In this document: positions 6,798 to 13,570 of the stretch, in pieces | How positions within the stretch are numbered: the first letter of the stretch is position 1 | How the letters are laid out: each line of letters begins with the position of its first letter | The notes under the pieces: generated by a model | Seen by the model: only the letters and a program-made list of their open reading frames with translations | The model's database searches: none | Told to the model about the DNA's origin: nothing | Origin: Microcaldota archaeon | GTDB taxonomy: Archaea > Micrarchaeota > Micrarchaeia > Micrarchaeales > CABMGC01 | Assembly (NCBI GenBank): GCA_021803405.1 | Contig: JAJZLO010000021.1 | Location: 1-28,055, forward strand | Direction: 5' to 3' | DNA length: 28,055 nucleotides | Position numbers and translations under genes: made by a program

Positions 6798-8108
6798 GTG
6801 AAGATACGCTTCTATGGGGCTGCTTCTGAGGTTGGACGTAGTTGCATTCTAATAGAAAGCAACGAAACCAAGGTACTGCTTGACTGCGGAGTAAAGATGG
6901 CAGAGCCGAACGAGTATCCACTTATTCCAGACGAGATACTGCGCTCTGTGGATGCAATAATAATTTCCCATGCACATCTTGATCATTGTGGGTATCTAGC
7001 CCATGCTCTTACTGTAGATTACTCTAATTATATATATGCTACCAAGCCGACCTTTGAGCTAGTGAATATACTGATAAATGATTATATTAAGATCTCAAAT
7101 CCGGCGAATGTCAGCAAAGCAGGCTTAGCTAAACTAGCTAAGCAGTTCAAGCTTAAAGAGTACTATGAATCATTTAAAATAAAAAATATGGAGATTAGGT
7201 TGCTTCCTGCTGGACATGTACTGGGCAGTTCAATGATAGAGATAAAGGTAAAAGATAAAAAATTATTATACACCGGCGATGCAAATTTTAGGACAACAAA
7301 GCTTCTTGATCCAGGGTACTCTGAAAATTTAAGTGAAAACACTCTAATAACAGAAAGCACTTATGGGGGAGATGAAGATATGTTTCCGGCAGAGAAAATA
7401 ATCTTAAATAAGATGGCAAGCAGCATTGCCGAAACTCTTAAAAATAACTCAAAGGTAGTTATCCCAAGCTTTGGTGTTGGAAGAGCCCAAGAGGTTGTTC
7501 TAATACTAGACGATTATATGCGTTCTGGAATAATACCTTCCGTACCTATATATATGGATGGAATGGTGAACAAAGCCATGCGAATACATAGGCACAATGT
7601 CATATACTGCAGAGATGAACTGCAAAAAAGAATACTGATGAATGATGATGATCCGTTCAAAAGTAAGAACTTTGTGCATGTGCTCACATTAAAAGAAAGA
7701 AAAAAGGTAATAAACGAAAAAAATCCATGTATAATCGTAACCACGAGCGGCATGCTTTCAGGAGGCCCAGTTTTAAAGTATCTTGAAGCTCTCGGAGGAA
7801 ATGATTCCAACAAACTTATTTTTGTAGGATATCAGGCAGAAGGAACAAGAGGAAGAGCGCTTCTTGATGGAAATCGTAGTTTGATACTTGGTACTAAAAA
7901 GATAAATATAAAGATGAGAATAGAAAAATATCATCTCTCGGCTCATGCTGACCGACAGCAACTCCTTCATTTCATAAGCAAAATAAAAAATCTAAAGAAC
8001 ATCTTCATAGTCCATGGTGAAAAGTATAAATCAGAACAGCTTAAGGTAAGCATTGGTAAAAAGTATAACGTGGTAGTTCCATCTATTTTAGATGAGTTCA
8101 GTGTGTAA
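6798..8108 (+). CDS. Beta-CASP metallo-beta-lactamase ribonuclease (CPSF-like, aCPSF2 type)
   Basis: This 436-aa protein is predicted to be a zinc-dependent RNA endo/exonuclease of the CPSF/RNase J superfamily. The metal site is visible in order: SHAHLDHCG (H58, H60, D62, H63), AGHVLGSS (motif 3) and YTGDANF (motif 4). The beta-CASP insert follows with SFGVGRAQE, TSGMLSGGP, the SAHAD motif and the C-terminal VHGE. The N-terminal KH domains of aCPSF1 are missing, so this matches the shorter aCPSF2 class, a predicted mRNA processing or decay enzyme. The start is GTG at 6798, immediately after the TAA of the coiled-coil gene and preceded by GGGAG (6790-6794). The 3' end overlaps the convergent acylphosphatase gene by 11 bases. 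Confidence 0.92.
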   Translation: MKIRFYGAASEVGRSCILIESNETKVLLDCGVKMAEPNEYPLIPDEILRSVDAIIISHAHLDHCGYLAHALTVDYSNYIYATKPTFELVNILINDYIKISNPANVSKAGLAKLAKQFKLKEYYESFKIKNMEIRLLPAGHVLGSSMIEIKVKDKKLLYTGDANFRTTKLLDPGYSENLSENTLITESTYGGDEDMFPAEKIILNKMASSIAETLKNNSKVVIPSFGVGRAQEVVLILDDYMRSGIIPSVPIYMDGMVNKAMRIHRHNVIYCRDELQKRILMNDDDPFKSKNFVHVLTLKERKKVINEKNPCIIVTTSGMLSGGPVLKYLEALGGNDSNKLIFVGYQAEGTRGRALLDGNRSLILGTKKINIKMRIEKYHLSAHADRQQLLHFISKIKNLKNIFIVHGEKYKSEQLKVSIGKKYNVVVPSILDEFSV

Positions 8109-8388
8109 CCGTTTCCTCTATTATAAATCTATTATATCTTTTTATGCACTCTTTTGGAAACTCCATTTTCTTTTCAATGCTTAGTACCTCCATCTTTCCT
8201 ATCGTTGTATTTATTTTTTCTTCAAATAACTTTAATTTGTTTTCTTCTCCTATCGCAAATATTTCTACGCTTCCATCATCAGAGTTTCTAACAAAACCAT
8301 TTATTCCTAATCCTGTGGCAACTCCAGAGACAAAAGCTCTATATCCAACTCCCTGGACAAAACCATGTACAATATAAAAAGCTTTCAT
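8098..8388 (-). CDS. acyP: Acylphosphatase
   Basis: The protein is 96 aa from the ATG at 8388. It hydrolyses carboxyl-phosphate bonds such as in acetyl-phosphate or 1,3-bisphosphoglycerate. The signature HGFVQGVGYRAFV carries the phosphate-binding Arg, and GFVRNSDDGSVE carries the catalytic Asn (R17 and N35 counted from this start). The length is that of the family. A TTG three codons upstream (8397) overlaps the TGA of the preceding pilin-like gene. I prefer the ATG because family members usually begin only a few residues before the VHGxVQGVGYR motif. It is probably co-transcribed with the pilin-like gene and ends tail to tail with the beta-CASP gene (11-base overlap). Confidence 0.93.
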   Translation of the reverse strand: MKAFYIVHGFVQGVGYRAFVSGVATGLGINGFVRNSDDGSVEIFAIGEENKLKLFEEKINTTIGKMEVLSIEKKMEFPKECIKRYNRFIIEETVTH

Positions 8389-8393
8389 AAACC

Positions 8394-9863
8394 TCAACTT
8401 ATTGGATTTCCTAAAACAAATTCTGGCATAACTCCATTTGGTGGTAGAGTTCTTACCCTAACCCAAACTGCACTATCATTTCCTAAACTATTATATGAAG
8501 AAAATCTTACATGTGCAGTTCCACCATAACTGTTGCCAATAGTTGAGACTGGTGTCCCATAATTCAATGAACCATAAAGCGTATTAGAGGTACTGCCACC
8601 CATCCATAAGGATGTTGTATAATAGTCGCCTCCAACCATTGGGTAAATAAAAATTGGAAAAGATGGTCCGCCATCATCAAGTACTGATAATCCAACCTCT
8701 GAACATATACTAAATTGGTCAGCTCCATAACTGTTTCCACAGTACTCTACCATTGAATTAAATCCTGCATACTCATCAACCACATTTTGCAATGAATTAA
8801 AGCTATAATATGATTGAATATAATTACCAGATAAAGAAAGTCCATTGTTCACAATAACTCCAGTTCCAGAGCCACTTATTATCTGCCATTTTGAGTCTAA
8901 GGATGTACCAGAAAAGTTATCATAAAAATTGAAAACACGTGGTCCGTTGTCATACTCAGCATATGATGTTTGAAAACATCCAGAAGCACACCACAGCTGC
9001 GGTGCATATCCTGTATAACCATATGTTACTGGAGCATTATTGCTTAAAAAGTTCATGTATATTGTCTCTGTCCCGCCATTAGAAGCTATGCCTTGCGGCA
9101 GTGATACCCAAAGTACCGTATTAGTTGAGCTACTGCTTGCGCCACTTTCTATCCATGCATTAATTGGTGTACCAATACCATCTGGAGAGGTTGTAAACTC
9201 TATATTGCTTAAATTATACATCTCATTAGAGCTATACTCAGATAATGAAGGGTTAAAGTAAATCATCTGTTGAAAACCGGAAGGTATAGCTGCTGATTGG
9301 TAATTTGTAATTGTTATAGGCAAGTAAGCCTGTACTCCGCTAGTAGCCATAATTTCTCCAGAAACACTTGGCGTTATAATCAATTTTCCTGCAGCAGAAC
9401 CTGGGAAGTCGTTTACATCATTTATATAATTTATATAAATAGATCCATAAAAAGTCTGGCCTAAAGACAGTGAAGGTATTCCAGAAGCTGTGTAACATTG
9501 CACTGTAAAGTTGTATGCCGATCCATATGCAAGATAAACCTGTTGAGAAGCAGTTTGAGGTGCAAGTACATGTTCATTATTTGGGTCAGAAGAGCATCCT
9601 ATTCCAGTTATATTTATGTATGTTGCAGTTGTTTGTGTTATTGTAAGTACTGCAATTCCGTTGGTGTTCATATAATAATTCAAGCAGCCAAAGCCTTGAT
9701 TAATAACGCAAAGATTCGTGTTATTATTGCTACTAAATATTCCAAGTGCGAACAACAATGAAATGACAATTGCAAGTATTAATATCGCCCAACCATAAGT
9801 GATAAGATACTCCATAGCACTTTGCAGTTTGGCTCCTTTTCTAAAAAGATTATTTACTTTCAT
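8394..9863 (-). CDS. Pilin-like surface protein with DUF2341 domain
   Basis: The protein is 489 aa from the ATG at 9863; a TTG five codons upstream is possible. Near the N-terminus KGAKLQSAMEYLITYGW is a class III archaeal prepilin signal (Q-S-x-x-E) followed by one hydrophobic helix ending in LLFALGIF. After processing by a prepilin peptidase, this helix would pack into a pilus-like fibre or anchor in the membrane. A Cys-containing linker leads to a DUF2341 module (about 181-285) with ITNYQ, WIESG, VLWVSLP and TIYMNF. A beta-sandwich, probably lectin-like tail follows (NFSGTSLDSKW and on). DUF2341 is common in archaeal surface proteins and near ConA-like folds, so adhesion or sugar binding is plausible. 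It lies away from the main pilus cluster at 15-26 kb. Confidence 0.85.
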   Translation of the reverse strand: MKVNNLFRKGAKLQSAMEYLITYGWAILILAIVISLLFALGIFSSNNNTNLCVINQGFGCLNYYMNTNGIAVLTITQTTATYINITGIGCSSDPNNEHVLAPQTASQQVYLAYGSAYNFTVQCYTASGIPSLSLGQTFYGSIYINYINDVNDFPGSAAGKLIITPSVSGEIMATSGVQAYLPITITNYQSAAIPSGFQQMIYFNPSLSEYSSNEMYNLSNIEFTTSPDGIGTPINAWIESGASSSSTNTVLWVSLPQGIASNGGTETIYMNFLSNNAPVTYGYTGYAPQLWCASGCFQTSYAEYDNGPRVFNFYDNFSGTSLDSKWQIISGSGTGVIVNNGLSLSGNYIQSYYSFNSLQNVVDEYAGFNSMVEYCGNSYGADQFSICSEVGLSVLDDGGPSFPIFIYPMVGGDYYTTSLWMGGSTSNTLYGSLNYGTPVSTIGNSYGGTAHVRFSSYNSLGNDSAVWVRVRTLPPNGVMPEFVLGNPIS

Positions 9864-9919
9864 AATAACCCATAGCAATATTTATAACACCTATATCTTT
9901 TAATTGCTTTCCTAATATT

Positions 9920-9936
9920 TAAAAAAGGGAAAAAGT
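9920..9936 (-). terminator. T-rich terminator after tRNA-Ile
   Basis: Read on the minus strand, two T runs (TTTTT and TTTTTT) separated by CCC follow the tRNA 3' end within 20 bases. Archaeal RNA polymerase stops at such T tracts. The pilin-like gene then starts anew with its own AT-rich promoter region (about 9878-9900). Confidence 0.55.
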
Positions 9937-9938
9937 AC

Positions 9939-10048
9939 TGGGCCCGGAGAGATTTGAACTCTCGACCTCCCGATCTCTGCATTTTCGATTAAACCTTTCA
10001 AAAAGTTTATATCAGTCGGGTGCTCCAACCAAACTAAGCTACAAGCCC
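9939..10048 (-). tRNA. tRNA-Ile (GAU) with a 35-nt intron
   Basis: The minus strand folds into a full cloverleaf. The acceptor GGGCTTG pairs with CGGGCCC (two G-U pairs) with discriminator A. The D stem is GCTT/GAGC, the anticodon stem CCCGA/TCGGG, and the T arm GAGAG-TTCAAAT-CTCTC. The anticodon GAT is at 10013-10011. The anticodon loop is interrupted after position 37; removing 35 bases restores the loop CTGATAA and a 75-nt tRNA. CCA is not encoded. The gene lies 17 bases downstream of the Nudix-UDG stop codon. Confidence 0.9.
9975..10009 (-). other. tRNA intron (canonical 37/38 position)
   Basis: This 35-nt insertion sits one base 3' of the anticodon, the canonical archaeal site cut by the tRNA splicing endonuclease. 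Its TAAAC...GTTTA arms form an internal hairpin. A three-base helix between CTG (positions 32-34) and CAG near the intron end, flanked by the junctions, suggests a relaxed rather than strict bulge-helix-bulge. Archease, the helper of the RtcB ligase that joins the halves, is encoded 2.6 kb away. Confidence 0.75.
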
Positions 10049-10065
10049 ATAAATAATATATTACA

Positions 10066-11070
10066 TTAAACATCTTTATTATTATATCTTTTTTCAATAT
10101 ATTTACTAAATATATCAAAGTCATTATCCATTATGTCTTTAATTCTCTTAAATCTTAATCCTGCTGCAGGATGAAATGTAATCATATACATGATGTCATT
10201 TTTTTCTATTAATTGTCCGTGCATTTGGGATACCTTTTCTATACCCAAATTAACTTTAGCTGAAAGGCTGCCTAAAAGGATTATAAATTTGGGCTTTATA
10301 ATTTCTATCTGTGCATTTAGAAATGGCTTGCATAATTCTACTTCATCTTCGGTAGGAATTCTATTTTTAGGGGGGAAAAACTGAACACAGCTTGTTATAT
10401 AAATGAGCTTTCTTTCAATTCCTAATCTTTGAAGTTTTTCATTTAATAAAATACCACTTCTACCTATAAATGGCAATAACTTTTCATCTTCTTGCCTTCC
10501 AGGCGCTTGGCCTATAATCATGATCTTAGCGTTTACCGGGCCTGTGCCAGGCACAAATCTTCTACTAAGCATCCATCCTTTTTTATGTTCAGGCAACTTA
10601 CTATAATTTTCATTAATTTTATCTATGGCTTCGAATTTTTTAACATACTCGAAAACGTTATTTAAAATTTCCTTGGTGTTTTTATAAATTACCTTATTAT
10701 ATAACTCATTTTCAGTTAACCATAAATATCCCGAATGTTCTTTTGATATCGAGATTTTCTTTGTTTTTGATTTTGCTATAAAATATCTTACTGTTTTTAA
10801 GATTTTCTTCCCTCTATTCTTAAAAAAATATTTGGTATCAATATAAAAGAATGGTAAAAACTCAGGTTTTAATCCCGTTTCCTCTAAGATCTCTCTTCTT
10901 GCTGTAGCCTCATCATCCTCTCCTCTTTCAAAATGGCCTTTAGCAAAATCATACTCGCCGTTTGTTTTCTTTAAAAGTAAGAATAGTAGTCTATCCCCTT
11001 CATTTATATAAATAAAAGCTCCTGAACTATGTTCTAATCTCAATTGATCACTATTTTTTCTATTAAACAT
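10066..11070 (-). CDS. Nudix hydrolase / family-4-like uracil-DNA glycosylase fusion
   Basis: This 334-aa protein joins two domains. Residues about 12-145 are a Nudix domain with an intact Nudix box G45-x5-E51-x7-R59-EILEETGL. The surrounding sequence (SSGAFIYI, YDFAKGHFERGE) looks like diadenosine-tetraphosphate hydrolases. Residues about 155-325 are a uracil-DNA glycosylase of family 4 type, with motif A GQAPGRQED (187-195), PFIGRSGILL, PPKNRIPT and motif B HPAAGLR (300-306). Family 4 enzymes normally bind a 4Fe-4S cluster through four Cys. Here only C228 and C247 exist; the N-terminal CxxC is absent and the usual Cys before the RPP-like motif is F, so the cluster is probably lost. The fusion would pair nucleotide-pool cleansing with uracil removal from DNA. 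The ATG at 11070 overlaps the upstream gene by 31 bases; a TTG at 11043 overlapping its TGA is an alternative start. Confidence 0.85.
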   Translation of the reverse strand: MFNRKNSDQLRLEHSSGAFIYINEGDRLLFLLLKKTNGEYDFAKGHFERGEDDEATARREILEETGLKPEFLPFFYIDTKYFFKNRGKKILKTVRYFIAKSKTKKISISKEHSGYLWLTENELYNKVIYKNTKEILNNVFEYVKKFEAIDKINENYSKLPEHKKGWMLSRRFVPGTGPVNAKIMIIGQAPGRQEDEKLLPFIGRSGILLNEKLQRLGIERKLIYITSCVQFFPPKNRIPTEDEVELCKPFLNAQIEIIKPKFIILLGSLSAKVNLGIEKVSQMHGQLIEKNDIMYMITFHPAAGLRFKRIKDIMDNDFDIFSKYIEKRYNNKDV

Positions 11071-12587
11071 TCTCCATTATTAAGTGCGTTATAAACCGTT
11101 TTATTATAGAAATGAAGTTCTAAGAAATTATATATTGCGCTGTAAGTACTTAAATTGCTGCTGCATTTTAACTGCGTCGCTTCATTAGCTGGAATAACTG
11201 CATAAACATACATAGATGAATAGCTTTGATTGTTTATATCTGAAAAAATATCCTTTTCAAAAACCACAAAGGCGGTATTATTGTTCAATACGTAAAAAAC
11301 TCTGCTTGTAGCCCCTCCATTATTGAACTCTAAATTAGGCGCATTTTTATAGTAATATGGACCGATAGAATAAGAAAATACGACGGGCATTTGCTGTTCT
11401 ATTCCGTTAGTAGCATTATACAGCGCTATAACATACGTATTGTTTTCAGGTATTAATTCTTCATTGTATCCTTTTGCGTTTATGCTACCTATTTCTTGTT
11501 TAAATGTACTATTGCCCAAGCTATAATTATTTATCCTGAGCGTTGGAGATAAATAAATATTTTGGTAACCTGCATAATTTACAAAATATACAAATGAAAA
11601 AATACAAGCAAGAGTTATTCCTAAGAATGCAAGTCCAAAGTTGTTCTTATTTCGTTTCTGCAATTTTTTAAATTCTGGAAACTTAAGCTTAAATCGTTGT
11701 GAGATCAACAATGTTATTATTATTGCAATATAAAACGTCAATATTCCTGCAAATTCATGAAATATAGATAAAGCCCCTGTAGGACCGTTAAAGATCCATT
11801 CCAGTGCTATTAATGTCATCCTAAAAATATTGAGCAGCAATATTATTATGACACCTGAAATAATCCAAAGTATCTTATTTTTTAATTTTCCATTATAAAA
11901 ATATGCAATTGGAACAAGCAAAAATATAATTGAGATTATAATTCCTAATCCTACGCAGCTTTCTCCTATTCCAATCCTATATCCATTAGCTAAAATAGTG
12001 ATCGGTGCAAAGTAAGTTGCACTACTTACAAAAATTTTTATTATAGCATATACTATTTCAGTATTTATTATGGTAAAAATCGTATTTTGATTTATTAAAA
12101 AAATAATAATTAATGGAGAAGCTAAAATCGAGTATAAAATTATAGGCATGAATTTTTTGATGTTTTTTATACCAAAAATTAAAGAAACCAATGATAAAAT
12201 CATCAAGGGAAAAATAATCATATCTAATCTATACGTTAAAAATAAATATGATAACTGTACTCTTAGAACTGCAGTTGTTAAAATAGATAAAATGAAAAAT
12301 ACCAAACCAAATAGGATATCTTTCTTATCTATATATATGTCCTTGATATTTTCTTTAATGTAAAAAAAAGCAAAAATCGGCAACATGACTATTGGTATTA
12401 TTATATAAGTAGATGGGTCTATGTCACTAATATTTGGTTGTGTAAAATAAAATGAATAAGCTAACGAAAGCCCTAATAAAACTGCAAATATAAGGACAGC
12501 TATACGCTTATTATATCTCATTAAAAAACACTTGTCCTCAGCCGATATAGGCGTCATCAATTTTTCAGCAGTTACTCTTGTCTTCAC
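11040..12587 (-). CDS. Archaeosortase/exosortase family transpeptidase-like protein
   Basis: This 515-aa integral membrane protein has about ten hydrophobic segments. The three catalytic positions of the exosortase/archaeosortase family are visible: C211 in GESCVGLG, R256 in LNIFRM and H277 in IFHEFAG. These enzymes cut surface proteins near a C-terminal tripartite tail (short motif, hydrophobic helix, basic cluster) and are thought to attach them to lipid or another anchor. After the last helix (about 316-336) comes an extracytoplasmic C-terminal domain of about 180 aa with several N-glycosylation sequons, longer than the minimal family. The start is GTG at 12587. The stop overlaps the Nudix-UDG gene by 31 bases. 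No certain substrate with a known CTERM motif is in the window; the 3004-3768 product has a similar tail architecture. Confidence 0.87.
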   Translation of the reverse strand: MKTRVTAEKLMTPISAEDKCFLMRYNKRIAVLIFAVLLGLSLAYSFYFTQPNISDIDPSTYIIIPIVMLPIFAFFYIKENIKDIYIDKKDILFGLVFFILSILTTAVLRVQLSYLFLTYRLDMIIFPLMILSLVSLIFGIKNIKKFMPIILYSILASPLIIIFLINQNTIFTIINTEIVYAIIKIFVSSATYFAPITILANGYRIGIGESCVGLGIIISIIFLLVPIAYFYNGKLKNKILWIISGVIIILLLNIFRMTLIALEWIFNGPTGALSIFHEFAGILTFYIAIIITLLISQRFKLKFPEFKKLQKRNKNNFGLAFLGITLACIFSFVYFVNYAGYQNIYLSPTLRINNYSLGNSTFKQEIGSINAKGYNEELIPENNTYVIALYNATNGIEQQMPVVFSYSIGPYYYKNAPNLEFNNGGATSRVFYVLNNNTAFVVFEKDIFSDINNQSYSSMYVYAVIPANEATQLKCSSNLSTYSAIYNFLELHFYNKTVYNALNNGECLIEKIVIN

Positions 12588-12612
12588 CGGACAGTATTAA
12601 TATCTCCTAAGC

Positions 12613-12622
12613 ATATAAAAGG
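12613..12622. promoter_or_regulatory. Shared TATA element between archaeosortase and archease genes
   Basis: ATATAAAAGG on the plus strand is 37 bases upstream of the archease ATG. Its complement, CCTTTTATAT, is about 31 bases upstream of the archaeosortase GTG. Either or both genes could use it, each with a short leader. The archease gene also has GAGGT at 12646-12650 as a ribosome-binding site. Confidence 0.4.
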
Positions 12623-12654
12623 CTTTATGATAGATTTTATAATGTGAGGTTAAT

Positions 12655-13098
12655 ATGAAAAACAAATTCAGATATTTAAGGCACACTGCAGATGTATCGT
12701 TCTTTGCTTATGGAAATACCGAAAAAGAATGCTTTAAAAATTCTGCAAATGCAATGGTTAATCTAATGTTTGATTTTCCTTTAATAAAGCTTGAAAATAA
12801 AAAAAATATAAAAAACATAATAATAAACGAAAAAGCTTCAAATAAAGACGATTTGCTTTGGTTTTTTCTACAAAAAATAATCTCTACGATATACATAAAA
12901 TCCATAGTGATAACAAATATTAAAAATATAAAGATCTCAAATAAAAATAATGTTTTTAGCATTACTTCGGAGCTAAGTTTTTTAAAAACTAAGAATCAAA
13001 AGTATTTTTTGATGGATGTTAAGGCCGTAACTCCTCATCAATTGACAATTAAGAAAATAAATAATCAGTATAGGTCACATGTTGTGCTTGACATATAA
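12655..13098 (+). CDS. Archease (RtcB tRNA ligase cofactor)
   Basis: This 147-aa protein is the small activator that helps RtcB guanylylate itself during tRNA ligation, acting in the cytoplasm. The N-terminal RHTADVSFFAYGNTEKECF, the late VKAVTPHQLTIKK and the terminal VVLDI are the archease signature, with D13 and D146 as likely metal ligands. The length is normal. The ribosome-binding site GAGGT lies four bases before the ATG. RtcB itself is not in the window, but a spliced tRNA-Ile is. The middle is unusually Lys/Asn/Ile-rich, in keeping with the AT-rich genome. Confidence 0.93.
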   Translation: MKNKFRYLRHTADVSFFAYGNTEKECFKNSANAMVNLMFDFPLIKLENKKNIKNIIINEKASNKDDLLWFFLQKIISTIYIKSIVITNIKNIKISNKNNVFSITSELSFLKTKNQKYFLMDVKAVTPHQLTIKKINNQYRSHVVLDI

Positions 13099-13101
13099 AG
13101 G

Positions 13102-13110
13102 TTTATATAT
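13102..13110 (+). promoter_or_regulatory. TATA box of the HEAV-repeat gene pair
   Basis: TTTATATAT is centred about 33 bases upstream of the ATG at 13139. This supports that ATG over an upstream in-frame ATG at 13079, which would lie inside the archease gene. Confidence 0.5.
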
Positions 13111-13138
13111 CAAAAAAATCAATCCTTTTCTGGTATTC

Positions 13139-13558
13139 ATGCCAAAGATAAAAAATAAGGACTCGGTTTTCAAAAACAAAGATACTATTGAGACTTATAT
13201 TTGCGATGTAAGAGAAAATCCGGAGTTTGCACTTCAAGTAATGAAGAACAAAAGGTTAAGGTCATTATCAAATAAATATGGCACTACTCTTGCGCATGAA
13301 GCTGTAAAATTCCATTATGAATGCGGAATTTATGCGCTTACTGATTATACTGTTGCTAAACTTTCTGACAATAAAGGAAACACAGTTGCACATTTTGCAT
13401 TAAAATGGAAGGGAGTAAGAGAAAACTTCCAAAATATATGCGTGGACGAGAAAATAAAAATACTTAGAAATTTATCTGGGTTTTCTGTTATCGAAGAACT
13501 TATTTTTTTAAAAAATCTAGACAAAAACATACCTACTATTCGCACTTATAATAATTAA
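13139..13558 (+). CDS. HEAV-repeat (ankyrin-like) protein, short
   Basis: This 139-aa protein has no family I recognise with certainty. After a Lys-rich N-terminus it contains about three repeats of roughly 32 residues. Repeat 1 (27-59) carries GTTLAHEAVKFH, repeat 2 (60-90) carries SDNKGNTVAHFALKW, and a degenerate third unit (91-124) carries LSGFSVIEELI. The pattern G-x-T/S-V-x-H-x-A followed by an Ala-rich helix mirrors the ankyrin core G-x-TPLH-x-AA, so a helix-turn-helix stack that binds other proteins is likely. No signal peptide or membrane segment is seen. The same repeat fills the next gene, 12 bases downstream, so the pair probably arose by duplication and is co-transcribed. The ATG at 13139 is chosen because a TATA box lies at normal distance and the longer frame would overlap archease. 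Confidence 0.7.
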   Translation: MPKIKNKDSVFKNKDTIETYICDVRENPEFALQVMKNKRLRSLSNKYGTTLAHEAVKFHYECGIYALTDYTVAKLSDNKGNTVAHFALKWKGVRENFQNICVDEKIKILRNLSGFSVIEELIFLKNLDKNIPTIRTYNN

Positions 13559-13570
13559 ATAAATGATTAA

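Noticed and set aside
9040..9761. Plus-strand open frames opposite the pilin-like DUF2341 gene
   Set aside because: They have low-complexity, Cys-rich or meaningless composition and lie fully antisense to a gene with recognisable domains.
13079..13138. An upstream ATG at 13079 that would lengthen the short HEAV-repeat protein by 20 residues
   Set aside because: It lies inside the archease gene, and the extension covers the TATA box. The ATG at 13139 fits promoter spacing and protein content.
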